Program-made: the position numbers and the translations under genes
Part shown: piece by piece, positions 34,910 through 43,867 of the stretch
Numbering within the stretch: the stretch's first letter is position 1
Layout: each line of letters begins with the position of its first letter
Notes under the pieces: model-generated
The model's database searches: none
Told to the model about the DNA's origin: nothing
The model's input: the letters and a program-made list of their open reading frames with translations, nothing else
From: Agromyces aureus
GTDB lineage: Bacteria; Actinomycetota; Actinomycetes; Actinomycetales; Microbacteriaceae
NCBI RefSeq assembly: GCF_001660485.1
Contig: NZ_CP013979.1
Coordinates: 2,604,001-2,668,000 of the forward strand
Direction: 5' to 3'
DNA: 64,000 nt

Positions 34910-35764
34910 ATGCCGATCACGATCACCGAACCCGCCGAGGTGCGCCGCATGCTCGGCGACCCCGACCTGCTCGTTCCCGAAGCGGATGCCGCATCCGAAC
35001 GGGCGAACGAACGGTTCCGTTCCGCGAGCTCCCGGTTCGTGAACGGCGAGCGGCACGACCTGCGCCGGCGATGGATCGAGGAGCGGCTCGCAGCCCTCGA
35101 TGTGTCGGCACTCGCGGAGACCGCTGCGGCGCTGACCCGCCGAGCGGGGAGCACACCCTCGCACGTCATCGCCCGGACGGTGCCGGTCGAGTGCCTGGCC
35201 GCGCAGCTCGGCTTCGCCGACCCGCCGGCCCTCCCCCGGCTCGTGGCGGCCGTCGCGGCCGCCTATCCGACCGGCGAGGCGTCGGACGCCGCCGATGCCG
35301 CCGCCGCCCGCCTGCTCGCCGCCGCGCCGGTGGCGGCGATCACGACCACGACCACCTCCACGTCGTCGCTCGACGTGCAGCTGCTCGTGCAGGCTCATCT
35401 CGCGACCGCCGCGCTCATCGAGGGCGCGCTCCGCGCCGTGCACGACGAGCCGTCGCTCGGAACGAGTGCGGCGCTCCTCCGAACGCTGCACCGCACGCCG
35501 CCGGTGCCGGCGACACGCCGCATCCGCCCAGACGGCGAGGTCCTGCTCCTGCCGCTCACCGAACTCGAGGCGGCGCATGCCGGCGGCACGGAGTCGACTC
35601 CCCCGCTCGCATTCGGCGCCGGCGACCGCGCGTGCCCTGCGCCGGCGCACGCTTTCGCGATCTCGGCCGCCGTCGTCGGCGTGCTCCGGGAGCGTGGACG
35701 CGCACGAGCGTCCGATGCCGCGTCGGATCACGCCCGCACGTCTCACGACGGTTCGCTGCGATGA
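34910..35764 (+). CDS. Degenerate cytochrome P450-like protein
   Basis: Protein of 284 residues, about 110 shorter than a normal P450. Recognisable pieces are FVNGERHDLRRRWIEERL (like the conserved H-x-x-x-R C-helix region), an I-helix-like AAITTTTTSTSS, TLHRTPPVPATRRIRPDG and the heme-loop-like FGAGDRACPAPAHA with its Cys. The last Gly of FxxGxRxCxG is Ala, and the K-helix ExxR appears as RxxH. This suggests either a relic or a family that has lost oxygenase chemistry. TAGCGT (34898-34903) ends six bases before the ATG (leaderless). Its stop overlaps the next gene as ATGA. Confidence 0.6.
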   Translation: MPITITEPAEVRRMLGDPDLLVPEADAASERANERFRSASSRFVNGERHDLRRRWIEERLAALDVSALAETAAALTRRAGSTPSHVIARTVPVECLAAQLGFADPPALPRLVAAVAAAYPTGEASDAADAAAARLLAAAPVAAITTTTTSTSSLDVQLLVQAHLATAALIEGALRAVHDEPSLGTSAALLRTLHRTPPVPATRRIRPDGEVLLLPLTELEAAHAGGTESTPPLAFGAGDRACPAPAHAFAISAAVVGVLRERGRARASDAASDHARTSHDGSLR

Positions 35765-36573
35765 TCACGCCGGCCGAGTTCGCCGATCGTCACCGGCCGG
35801 GCGCGCCGCTGCTGCTGCCGAACGCGTGGGACGCGGCATCCGCCAGATGGCTCGCCTCACGCGGCCACGACGCGATCGGCACGACGAGTCTCGGCGTGGC
35901 GCTCGCGAACGGGCTGCACGACGGCATGGGCGAGACGGCCGACGAGACCATGCGCCTCGCCGAACGCCTCACCGGCGCCGGCATCGGGGTCAGCGTCGAC
36001 ATCGAGTCAGGATTCTCGGACGACCCGCACGAGGTCGGCGCCTACGCACGTCGGCTCGGCGAGCTTAGGGTGCTCGGCGTCAATCTCGAGGACTCGACCG
36101 CGGCCGGCGAACTCGTGGACCTCGACCTCGCGGCGGCGAAGGTCGCGGCGATCGCCGCCGCCGCTCCCGGGCTCTTCCTGAACGCCCGCACCGACGCCTT
36201 CTGGATCGGGGACGGCGGCTCGGCGCCAGAACGCGAGGCGGTCGCCGTGGCGCGCGCAACGCGCTACCTGCAGGCGGGCGCGAGCGGGATCTTCGTGCCC
36301 GGTCCGATGCCGATCGACCTCATCGCCCGGCTCGCCGCTCGGATCGCTGCCCCGCTCAATGTGCTCCCGCAGGCCGACGTCGCGTTCGACCGGCTCGCCG
36401 CGGCCGGCGTGGCCAGGATCAGCACCGGGTCGCTCCTGTTCCGGGCGGCGCTCGGCGCCATGGACGACGCCGTGGCACGCGTGCTCGGAACGGGAACGGC
36501 GTCGGGCTCGGTGCCGACCTACGACGAGGCGGTCGAGCTCGCCGGGCCGCCGCCTGCGCGGGAGTCGCGATGA
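35761..36573 (+). CDS. Isocitrate lyase / PEP mutase family enzyme
   Basis: Protein of 270 residues with the (beta/alpha)8 fold of the ICL/PEP phosphonomutase superfamily: LLLPNAWDAASARWLASRGHD, ATTSLG-like GTTSLGVALANG, SVDIESGFSDDP (metal-binding acidic residues), VNLEDS and LFLNARTDAFW. The KKCGH catalytic loop of true isocitrate lyase is absent, so it is probably a carbon-phosphorus or carbon-carbon lyase/hydrolase of the oxaloacetate-hydrolase/PEP mutase branch. It is translationally coupled to the P450-like gene. Confidence 0.86.
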   Translation: MITPAEFADRHRPGAPLLLPNAWDAASARWLASRGHDAIGTTSLGVALANGLHDGMGETADETMRLAERLTGAGIGVSVDIESGFSDDPHEVGAYARRLGELRVLGVNLEDSTAAGELVDLDLAAAKVAAIAAAAPGLFLNARTDAFWIGDGGSAPEREAVAVARATRYLQAGASGIFVPGPMPIDLIARLAARIAAPLNVLPQADVAFDRLAAAGVARISTGSLLFRAALGAMDDAVARVLGTGTASGSVPTYDEAVELAGPPPARESR

Positions 36574-36624
36574 GCGGTGCGCGGGGCCCGCTTCGTCGGC
36601 GCCTCGGGAGCGAACGCCCGACGC

Positions 36625-37647
36625 TCAGTCGTCGCGCTTCGCCCGGCTCGGCTGCACGCGCGTCGGCTCGCCCGGCATCTTCGGGAAGTCGGGCGGGAAC
36701 GGCAGCTCACCGAGTCCGTCGTCGAGGTCGCGCCGCCACCACTCGAGCAGGGTGTCGAGTCGCCCCGGCTCGTCGTGCATGCCCGCCCACGGGTCGCCGA
36801 CCTCGGCGAGACGAGTCGGCACCGTGCGGATCGTGAGGGTCGTCGGGTCGGTCGTCTCGAGTTCGCTCCACTCGAGCGGGCAGGAGACGGTCGCCTGCGG
36901 CAACGGCCTCGGGCTGTAGGCGCCCGCCATCGTGCGGTCGCGATTCGCCTGGTTGTAGTCGATGAAGATGCGGTCGCCGCGCTCCTCCTTCCACCAGTTC
37001 GTGGTCACGAGATCGGGCATGCGCCGCTCCAGCTCGCGCCCGAGGGCGATCACGGCGTGGCGCACGTCGAGGAACTCGTGCTCGGGCTCGATGGGCGCGA
37101 ACACGTGGATGCCGCGGCTGCCCGAGCTCTTGACGAACCCGGTGAGCCCGACCTCGCCGAGCAGGTCGCGCAGGGCGAGCGCGATCGGCACCGCTTCGGC
37201 GAATCCCGTGCCGGGTTGCGGATCGAGGTCGATGCGCAACTGATCCGGGTTGTCGGTGTTCTCGGCGCGCGACGCCCACGGATGGAACACGATCGTGTTC
37301 ATCTGCGCCGCCCAGACGGCGCCGGCGGGTTCGTCGAGCACGACCTGCGGATGGCGCCGGCCGCTCGGGTAGGTCACGGTCACCGATCGCAGCCACTCGG
37401 GGGCGCCCCGCGGCGGGTTCTTCGAGAAGAACTGCTCGCCGTCGACGCCCTCGGGGAATCGCTGCAACGACACCGGCCGCCCGCCGTTCGCCTCGATGAA
37501 CGGCACTCCGACCGCGACGAGGTACTCGGCGAGTTCGAGCTTGGTGATGCCGACCTCGGGCCAGAGCACGCGCGAGGGTGACGACACGCGCACCTGACGC
37601 TCGCCCTCGGGGCCCGGAACGATGAGCTGTGCTGCGTCGCCTGCCAT
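36625..37647 (-). CDS. LigD-type polymerase/primase domain protein
   Basis: Stand-alone NHEJ polymerase of 340 residues. Catalytic Asp residues are in LRIDLDPQPG, and the nucleotide-binding motif is in VKSSGSRGIHVFAPIEP; YNQANRDRTMAGAYSPRPL and the C-terminal DPWAGM block are usual for the family. It would fill gaps and add nucleotides or ribonucleotides at broken ends. Neither a ligase nor a nuclease domain is fused, and no Ku gene is in the window. ATG at 37647 is chosen because the frame upstream has no family similarity. Confidence 0.9.
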   Translation of the reverse strand: MAGDAAQLIVPGPEGERQVRVSSPSRVLWPEVGITKLELAEYLVAVGVPFIEANGGRPVSLQRFPEGVDGEQFFSKNPPRGAPEWLRSVTVTYPSGRRHPQVVLDEPAGAVWAAQMNTIVFHPWASRAENTDNPDQLRIDLDPQPGTGFAEAVPIALALRDLLGEVGLTGFVKSSGSRGIHVFAPIEPEHEFLDVRHAVIALGRELERRMPDLVTTNWWKEERGDRIFIDYNQANRDRTMAGAYSPRPLPQATVSCPLEWSELETTDPTTLTIRTVPTRLAEVGDPWAGMHDEPGRLDTLLEWWRRDLDDGLGELPFPPDFPKMPGEPTRVQPSRAKRDD

Positions 37648-37726
37648 GCCAGCGACGCTACTCCACGCCGCAGACACGCCGCAGACAGGATGCCGACGCG
37701 GTGCGAGAGCGACGAGGTGCCGGGGC

Positions 37727-38506
37727 CTACGGCGTCTCGGTGCGGCGCGCCTCGCGTGCGCGCTCGCGCTCGGCATCCGCCGCCGCAGCCTCTTCGGGCG
37801 TCGGAGCGGTGCCGCCGAGGTGCCTCGGCTGCCACCACTGCCCGGTGCCGTCGACGGGGTACTCGCGCTGCACCCGATCGACGAGCTCCTGCAGTCGCGT
37901 CTTGAGCTGCTCGGTGGCGACGTGGGCGTCGTCGGCGATGCCGACCGTGATCGGCGCCCCGAACGCGAAGCTCACGGGGACCCCGAACCGTTCGAAGAAC
38001 CCGACCTTGTGGCGCTTCGTGAGCAGGCGGTGGCCGCCCCACACGGCGACGGGGATGATCGGCACGCCTGCCTCGGCCGCGAGCCGCGCCGCGCCGGTCT
38101 TGAGATCGCGGACCGTGAACGACGCGCTCACCCCGGCCTCGGGGAACACGCCGAGCAGTTCGCCGCTGCGAAGCGCCTCGACGGCCTTCGCATATGCTGC
38201 GGCGCCCGCCTTCATGTCGACCGAGATGTGCCGCATGCCGCGCATGAGCGCCCCGACGACGGGCTTGTCGAACACGCTCTGCTTCGCCATGAAGCGAATG
38301 CGACGACGATTCGCGAGCCAGGTCGCCCACTCGACGAGCGCGAACTCGAGGTAGCCGAAATGCGTCATGGCGAGCACCGCGCCGCCGGTCGTCGGCACGT
38401 GCTCGACCCCGGTGACGTTGCGCTTGACGCCCAGCGCCCCGAACAGGCCGCGACCCACGACGATCGCCGTGCTGTAGATGGGTTCGCTGTCGCGTCGTGC
38501 GGTCAT
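37727..38506 (-). CDS. PlsC-like acyltransferase (variant motifs)
   Basis: Lysophospholipid acyltransferase-fold protein of 259 residues. Motif I reads THFGYLEF, H-x4-E rather than H-x4-D, and motif III is FPEAGVS rather than FPEGTRS. VPIIPVAVWGGHRLL is as in the family. The C-terminal 45 or so residues are charged and probably disordered. Such variants are common in Actinobacteria, and their acyl acceptor is unknown. It overlaps no gene but lies three bases from the next stop upstream, so it is likely cotranscribed with the fusion gene. Confidence 0.84.
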   Translation of the reverse strand: MTARRDSEPIYSTAIVVGRGLFGALGVKRNVTGVEHVPTTGGAVLAMTHFGYLEFALVEWATWLANRRRIRFMAKQSVFDKPVVGALMRGMRHISVDMKAGAAAYAKAVEALRSGELLGVFPEAGVSASFTVRDLKTGAARLAAEAGVPIIPVAVWGGHRLLTKRHKVGFFERFGVPVSFAFGAPITVGIADDAHVATEQLKTRLQELVDRVQREYPVDGTGQWWQPRHLGGTAPTPEEAAAADAERERAREARRTETP

Positions 38507-38509
38507 GCG

Positions 38510-40033
38510 TCAATCGTACGGCGGAGCGCTGAGCACGGGCTGCAGCCTGAACAACCGCACCACGCGGCCGGAGTCGCGCTCGTACGCCCGATACCCCGGC
38601 CACTGCGCCTGGATCGTCGCCCAAGCCGCCTCGCGCTCGAGGTCGTCGTCGATGAGGGTGGCGTGCACGGGCAGTTCGCGTCCGCGGACGGTGATCGCGG
38701 CATCCGGCACTCGCATGAGGTTGTAGGTCCAGCCGGGATGGTGCGCCATCGCGAAGGTCGTACCCGCGACGATCGCACGCCCGTGGCCGTCGGGCGTGTA
38801 CATGAGCGGGGTGTCCCGCGCCTCGCCGGACTTGGCGCCGACGGTGTGCAGCACGAGCGAGGGCACCAGGAGGGCGCTGAGCTGCACGCGCCCTCCGGTC
38901 AGCCGCCCGAGCGTCGACTCGATCGGCGGCAGCAGCTTCGGAGCGACGGCACGGAACACGCGGGTCCGCGTCAGCGGAGCGACCATGCTGCGCACGATGC
39001 GCAGGACCGTCGGGGTGCGCCGTCGCGCGGGCAGTCCATCGGAGGGCCCGCCCTTCGCGACCCGCTCGCGGGTGCGAACGCGTTCGAGCACCTCGCGATG
39101 CTCGAGTTCCGACTCGCGCAGGCGGCCGTCCTCGACGGCCGTGACGATGTGGGCCGACGCGATCAGGATCACCTGGGCCGAGAGGTTCAGCCACAGCAGC
39201 AGCGCGATCAGGGAGCCGAACGATGCCAGCAGGGGGTTCGAGGTCGCGCCGCCGATGAAGAGGCTGGAGAGCTGCTGCAGGACCGTGAGTCCGACGCCGC
39301 CGAGCAGCGCGCCGATCCAGAGCGCGCGCGCCCCCGGTCGGATGCCGGAGAGCATGACGAACATGCCGGCGACCGCGAGCGTGTCGATCGCGAAGATCAC
39401 GAGCACGCCGAGCGCCCCGGTGAGGAAGGCGTAGCCGTCTTCGCTCTGCGAGAGTCCGAGCCAGCCGAACAGCACGTCCAGCGCCGCCGTGCTGAGGAAC
39501 GTGACGGCGGCGGCGATCGCGAACGTCGCGCCGAACCCGATGGCGAGCAGCAGATCGCGCAGCAGTGTCCACAGGAAGAACGCCTGCGGATCGGGTTGCC
39601 CGCCGATCCTCCGCATGGCCACGCGCATCGACCCGATCGCGCCGATCGCCGCGGTCACGAGTCCGACGAGCGCGATCGCCCCGGCGATGCTCAGCGTGAC
39701 GGGTTGCACGAGGTCGTCGGGGTCGATGAGGGCGCCCTCGCCGACGAGCCCCGGGATCGCCTGCTGCACGGTGGCGACGAGCGCGTTGATCGCCTGCGGG
39801 TTGCCGGCGAGCCAGACGCCCGCGATCGCGAACCCCAGGAAGACGCCGGCGAACACCGAGAAGAGCGTGCGGTAGGTGACGCTGTCGGCGAGCACGGCGC
39901 CGTGGTAGCGCTGGTAGAGCAGGAAGGCGCGCACCGCCCTCAGCGCCATCGCCCAGTCGATCACGGCGCGCACGCGCGCCATGAAGCCGGTCTGCTCCGG
40001 GAGCCGTTCGGGTTCTGCGATCTCCCCAGTCAT
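38510..40033 (-). CDS. YihY/BrkB membrane protein fused to a deazaflavin-dependent nitroreductase domain
   Basis: Protein of 507 residues. Residues about 1-310 form a YihY/BrkB-type membrane domain with six hydrophobic segments (YQRYHGAVLADSVTYRTLFS at the entry, LLLWLNLSAQVILIASAH at the end). After a basic linker, residues about 350-507 match the F420-dependent Ddn/nitroreductase family: LVLHTVGAKSGEARDTPLMY, AGTTFAMAHHPGWTYNLMR and WPGYRAYERDSGRVVRLFRL. No stop or frame break separates the two parts. A membrane-tethered F420 reductase acting on quinones or lipids is a reasonable inference. Confidence 0.85.
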   Translation of the reverse strand: MTGEIAEPERLPEQTGFMARVRAVIDWAMALRAVRAFLLYQRYHGAVLADSVTYRTLFSVFAGVFLGFAIAGVWLAGNPQAINALVATVQQAIPGLVGEGALIDPDDLVQPVTLSIAGAIALVGLVTAAIGAIGSMRVAMRRIGGQPDPQAFFLWTLLRDLLLAIGFGATFAIAAAVTFLSTAALDVLFGWLGLSQSEDGYAFLTGALGVLVIFAIDTLAVAGMFVMLSGIRPGARALWIGALLGGVGLTVLQQLSSLFIGGATSNPLLASFGSLIALLLWLNLSAQVILIASAHIVTAVEDGRLRESELEHREVLERVRTRERVAKGGPSDGLPARRRTPTVLRIVRSMVAPLTRTRVFRAVAPKLLPPIESTLGRLTGGRVQLSALLVPSLVLHTVGAKSGEARDTPLMYTPDGHGRAIVAGTTFAMAHHPGWTYNLMRVPDAAITVRGRELPVHATLIDDDLEREAAWATIQAQWPGYRAYERDSGRVVRLFRLQPVLSAPPYD

Positions 40034-40186
40034 CCGGTCAGGCTATCGAGTCCGGATGCCGCGTGCAGGCGCTTGACGCGGCGCGCGCGGAGTGCCAGCC
40101 CCCGCGTCGCGAACACTCAGATGCGACCGGATCGAGTCGCGATTCGCCCTCGTCGGCGACGGCGTGCCCATCGCATCGGGGACGGC

Positions 40187-40218
40187 GATGGCGCCCGGGC
40201 CGGAGCCCGGGCGCCATC
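40187..40218 (-). terminator. Terminator of the second wall-hydrolase-like gene
   Basis: A perfect 14-bp stem, GATGGCGCCCGGGC (40187-40200) with GCCCGGGCGCCATC (40205-40218) and a CGGA loop, lies 29 bases beyond the stop at 40247. There is no clear T-tract. Confidence 0.8.
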
Positions 40219-40246
40219 GAGGCGATCACCGTCGGGTGGTCGGGGG

Positions 40247-41203
40247 TCAGTACCAGCCCTGCGAGAGCGCCGTGTTGTAGGCGCCGCACGCGTTGCCGTA
40301 GCGGCCGGCGATGTAGCCGAGACCCCAGGAGATCTGGGTCGCGGGGTTCGTGGCCCAGTCGGCACCGGCCGAGGACATCTTGCTGCCGGGGAGGGCCTGC
40401 GGGATGCCGTAGGCGCCGCTCGGGTTGGAGGCGTTGACTCGCCAGCCCGACTCGCGGCTCCAGAGGGCCACGAGGCAGCCGAACTGGTCCTCGCCCCAAC
40501 CGTAGCGGGCCGCCATCATGTCGCGGGCGATGGCCTGGGCCTCGCTCGGGTTGACGGGCGCGCTCGGTGCCGCGCCGCCGGTGGAGCCCGACGGGCTCTT
40601 CGCCGCGGCGGCCGCGGCTGCTTCGGCGGCGGCCTTCGCGGCGGCGGCGGCGGCAGCAGCTGCGGCCTGCTCGGCGGCGATGCGGTCGACCTCGGCGACC
40701 GCGGCGGTCACCTGGTCGGCCTGCTGCTTCGTGGTGCCGACGAGCTGGAACACCTTGCTCGGGCTGAGGAGCGCGTAGGAGTCGAGGGCGGCGACGCTCG
40801 TCGCGAGGGCCGACGCGTCGGTCTTGCCCGCCGCGGAGGCGAGGGTCGCACCGGCGGCGGTGAGGGTGTCCTTCGCCTGCTTCTCGGCACGGACGTCGAG
40901 CACGGCGCCGTGATCGACCTCGAGCCCCTGCCGCGAGTCGCGCTCGTGGGCGAGCGCGAGCGCTGCGGTGTCGGCGACGCGCTGCGCCTTGGCCGTGCTC
41001 TCGCTCTGGACGGCGTAGCCGGTGCCGACGAGGGCGCCGACCGCGATGATCGCGCCGGCGGTCAGGATCGGGGTGCGATACCGGCGGAAGGCGCCATCGC
41101 GGCGATCTCGTCGGGTCGTCTCGATCTCGGGGGTCATCTGGGGGGCGTCGGTCTCAGCCGCCAGGGCCTCGGTCGTGATGGGGGAAGGAGTCTGGTTCTG
41201 CAT
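40247..41203 (-). CDS. Secreted wall-hydrolase-like protein with C-terminal transglycosylase-like domain (paralogue 2)
   Basis: Protein of about 318 residues, built like the protein at 30982-31833. A cytoplasmic N-terminus of about 45 residues precedes one hydrophobic segment (PILTAGAIIAVGALVGTGYA), then an Ala-rich helical stretch with an uninterrupted Ala/Glu block. The C-terminal domain has AARYGWGEDQFGCLVALWSR, ESGWRVNASNPSGAYGIPQA and WGLGYIAGRYGNACGAY. ATG at 41203 is preferred over a GTG nine bases upstream because AGGTGAAAG stands eight bases before it. The catalytic Glu is probably in SRESGW. The shared promoter element is at 41294-41336. Confidence 0.84.
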   Translation of the reverse strand: MQNQTPSPITTEALAAETDAPQMTPEIETTRRDRRDGAFRRYRTPILTAGAIIAVGALVGTGYAVQSESTAKAQRVADTAALALAHERDSRQGLEVDHGAVLDVRAEKQAKDTLTAAGATLASAAGKTDASALATSVAALDSYALLSPSKVFQLVGTTKQQADQVTAAVAEVDRIAAEQAAAAAAAAAAKAAAEAAAAAAAKSPSGSTGGAAPSAPVNPSEAQAIARDMMAARYGWGEDQFGCLVALWSRESGWRVNASNPSGAYGIPQALPGSKMSSAGADWATNPATQISWGLGYIAGRYGNACGAYNTALSQGWY

Positions 41204-41293
41204 GTCTTTCACCTGGGCGGCACGACGCGACGGGGCGCTTCGAACCTTGCTTGGCGTTCCACGGACGCGGGGGCGGCCGGGCGAAGTCGCCAG

Positions 41294-41336
41294 TCTGCCG
41301 ACAGGTTCTGTACAACCCCTCAGTTGTTCCTGTGAA
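41294..41336 (-). promoter_or_regulatory. Promoter element shared with the paralogue at 31904-31946
   Basis: Minus strand TTCACA (41336-41331), 18 bases, TACAGA (41312-41307), then CGGCAGA (41300-41294). Words TGAGG, GTACAGAA and CGGCAGA and all spacings equal those upstream of the first paralogue, although the sequence between them differs. TTCACA/TACAGA look like -35/-10 hexamers; the untranslated leader would be about 95 bases. Confidence 0.6.
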
Positions 41337-41368
41337 TGTCATCTGAGGTATTGACGGATTCTCATTGA

Positions 41369-43087
41369 TCACGTTTTGGAAACATCACCTGATGGGCGGC
41401 GCAATTCGAGGCTGATCTGCACGGCGTCCAGGGCTGCGAGGGCCTCGGTGAGCGCGGTCGAACTGAATCCGCCGTCGTCCCGCTGCGCCGAGAGCGCCGC
41501 GCGTTGCTCGTCGATCACCCGCATGCGCAACGCGAATCCGCCGGCGGTCCGCGCTCGAACCGCGTCGCCCGGAACTTCCCCTGCGGCCTTCGCCTCGGCG
41601 GCCGCGTCGGCGGTCACGCGGCGGGCGATACCGCGCAGGAGGTCGTCGAGCTCGTCGCGATCCGCCTCGACCGCGGCGCGGTCGAGCTTCGCCGGCTTCA
41701 CCCAGCGCACGAGCATCGGCAGCGTGCCGCCCTGCACGATGAGCGAGGCCGCGGCGACGACGAACGCGACGAACACCAGCAGCGAACGTTCCGGCGTGTC
41801 AGGTGGCAGGGTCTGCGCGGCTGCGAGCGTCACGGCGCCGCGCATGCCGGCCCAGACGATGACCGTGCCCTCGCGCCAGCCGAGCGGCTCAGCCGTGAAG
41901 TAGTCGATGTCGGCGACCTTGCGGCGGATCCGCATGCGGAATCCCGCCAGGCGGGCCTTCGACACCGCCCGCTCGGTCCCGGGTTCGCCGGCGTACGATC
42001 CGCCCATGCGGTCGAGCCGCACCGGGGCGTCTGGGTCGGTGTGGTCGAGCCGGTCCTGCATGTTCGCCAGGTGGCCCCGCATCTCCGCGCCGCGGCGAGC
42101 ACGTCGCCGCTGCAGGCCGAGCGTCGGGAACACGTAGGCGGCGCGCACGAGCAGTACCGCGGCGAGCGCCACCCCGGCGACGACGAGTCCGGCCACGATG
42201 CCGGCACGGCCGCCCTGCACATCGGCCACGATGGCCGACATCTCGAGGCCCATGAGCAGGAACACGGCTCCCTCGAGCACGAGCTCCACCGTGCGCCACG
42301 CCTGCGTGTCCGAGGCGCGGTGCTGCGGCGAGAGCCGCTGCAGTGCGCCACGACCCGTGACCAGGCCCGCGACGACGGCCGCGACGAGCCCGGATGCGCC
42401 GAGCGCCTCGGACGGCACCGCCGCGAGGAACGGCACCGTGAACGAGATGACCGTATTGACCGTCGGGTCGGTCACGCGTTCGCGCACCCAGAGGTTCGCC
42501 TTGCCCACGAGGTAGCCGATCACGATCGCCACGACGACGGCGAACACGAAGTCCCCCACCACCTCCCAGAAGGTGACGGATGCCGCGGTCGCGACGATCG
42601 CCGACCGCAGCAGCACGAGCGCGGTCGCGTCGTTCAGCAGGCTCTCCCCCTCGAGCACGGTCACGATGCGCGGACTCACGCCGATGCGCTTCACGATGGA
42701 CGTCGCGACGGCGTCGGTCGGACTGACGATCGCGCCGAGCGCGATGCCGGCCGCGAGGCCGAGCCCGGGGATGATCAGGGCGAACACGATGCCGAGCACG
42801 ATCGAGCTCACGACGACGAGCCCGACCGACAATCCGCCGATCGCACTGAACTCGCGGCGGAACTCCATGGTGGGCATCGACACGGACGCCGAGTAGAGCA
42901 GCGGCGGCAGCACGCCCGCGAGGATGAGCTCGGGGTCGATCTCGACGTCGGGCACGAACGGCAGCAGGCTCGCGAAGATGCCGACGATCACGAGCAGCAG
43001 CGGCGACGCGACGCCGAGTCGCGGCCCGAAGGCGGTCGCGGCGGCGATGCCGAGCAGTCCGAGCACGGCCACGACGAGCAGTTCCAC
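41369..43087 (-). CDS. Na+/H+ antiporter, NhaP/CPA1 family
   Basis: Cation/proton antiporter of 572 residues with about 12 membrane segments in the first 430 residues. The ion-binding region is in [20 protein letters not shown], followed by [17 protein letters not shown], both hallmarks of CPA1 exchangers; [17 protein letters not shown] lies near the end of the transport domain. The C-terminal cytoplasmic tail (about 100 residues) is helical. It uses the proton gradient to expel Na+ or K+. GTG at 43087 has GGAGGGAGGG upstream; this start is chosen over longer alternatives because it begins directly at the first membrane segment. Confidence 0.92.
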   Translation of the reverse strand: MELLVVAVLGLLGIAAATAFGPRLGVASPLLLVIVGIFASLLPFVPDVEIDPELILAGVLPPLLYSASVSMPTMEFRREFSAIGGLSVGLVVVSSIVLGIVFALIIPGLGLAAGIALGAIVSPTDAVATSIVKRIGVSPRIVTVLEGESLLNDATALVLLRSAIVATAASVTFWEVVGDFVFAVVVAIVIGYLVGKANLWVRERVTDPTVNTVISFTVPFLAAVPSEALGASGLVAAVVAGLVTGRGALQRLSPQHRASDTQAWRTVELVLEGAVFLLMGLEMSAIVADVQGGRAGIVAGLVVAGVALAAVLLVRAAYVFPTLGLQRRRARRGAEMRGHLANMQDRLDHTDPDAPVRLDRMGGSYAGEPGTERAVSKARLAGFRMRIRRKVADIDYFTAEPLGWREGTVIVWAGMRGAVTLAAAQTLPPDTPERSLLVFVAFVVAAASLIVQGGTLPMLVRWVKPAKLDRAAVEADRDELDDLLRGIARRVTADAAAEAKAAGEVPGDAVRARTAGGFALRMRVIDEQRAALSAQRDDGGFSSTALTEALAALDAVQISLELRRPSGDVSKT

Positions 43088-43378
43088 AGGCCCTCCCTCC
43101 GCAGCCGCGCCCGGACTCGGCATCCGGCCCGCAGCACTGGGGAAAGTCTGGCGCACCGCGCTCGGCCTGTCACGGACCGCCGACCGCGCGCCCACCTGCG
43201 CCGCACGCGTCACGCAGCAGCACCGGCCCCGCACCGCTCACAGCGAAGTCACAGCGTGCAGGCGCGACATCCGGAACAGGCGAACCCTCCAGATGGTTTT
43301 CTCTGGTGTCGCGCATCGTCTGGCGACCAGCGACCCAGCGGGTGCCGCAGCCAGCGGCGCCCCATGAAGGAGGACCGA
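43088..43378. other. Intergenic region between nhaP-type and msrB genes
   Basis: A 291-base divergent intergenic region, the longest gene-free stretch in the window. Apart from the ribosome-binding sites at each end, I see no clear hairpin, repeat, tRNA or small open frame with a credible start. Promoters for both flanking genes must lie here but have no convincing hexamers. Confidence 0.6.
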
Positions 43379-43867
43379 ATGTCGAACGACTACCGCAGCA
43401 CTCCCGAGGCGATCGCCCGCCTCACACCCCTCCAGCGCAGCGTCACGCAGGGCGACGGCACCGAGCCGGCGTTCCGCAACGAGTACTGGGACAACCACGA
43501 CGCAGGCATCTACGTCGACGTCGTGTCGGGGCAGCCACTCTTCTCCTCGACCGACAAGTACGACAGCCGGTCGGGCTGGCCGAGCTTCACGAAGCCGCTC
43601 GACGCCACCGCCGTGACCGAGCATGTCGACCGCACCCTCTGGATGAAGCGCGTGGAGGTACGCTCATCGGGTGCCGACAGCCACCTCGGGCACGTGTTCG
43701 ACGACGGCCCCGCGGCCGAGGGCGGCCTGAGGTACTGCATGAACTCTGCCGCACTGCGCTTCGTGCCGGTCGCCGAGCTCGAGGAGCAGGGCTACGGCGA
43801 CTTCCGCAGCCTGTTCACGACAACGGATGCCGCACCCGCCGCATCCCAGAAGGAGGACGCATCATGA
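43379..43867 (+). CDS. msrB: Peptide-methionine (R)-S-oxide reductase
   Basis: MsrB of 162 residues, which reduces the R form of methionine sulfoxide in proteins. Family blocks: [52 protein letters not shown] and the catalytic Cys in [12 protein letters not shown]. The two CxxC zinc-binding pairs of many MsrB proteins are absent, so it belongs to the zinc-free group. The ATG at 43379 has AAGGAGGACC upstream. It is coupled to msrA by an ATGA overlap. Confidence 0.95.
   Translation: MSNDYRSTPEAIARLTPLQRSVTQGDGTEPAFRNEYWDNHDAGIYVDVVSGQPLFSSTDKYDSRSGWPSFTKPLDATAVTEHVDRTLWMKRVEVRSSGADSHLGHVFDDGPAAEGGLRYCMNSAALRFVPVAELEEQGYGDFRSLFTTTDAAPAASQKEDAS

Noticed and set aside
37622..41335. Very long plus-strand open frame opposite the acyltransferase, fusion and wall-hydrolase genes
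   Set aside because: It spans several well-supported minus-strand genes and their terminator and has low-complexity composition; a GC-bias artefact.
41213..41368. A c-di-AMP (ydaO-type) riboswitch upstream of the second wall-hydrolase gene
   Set aside because: Actinobacterial wall hydrolase genes often carry one, so I looked for its conserved core in both leader regions. I could not find a convincing match; only the shared promoter element is supported.
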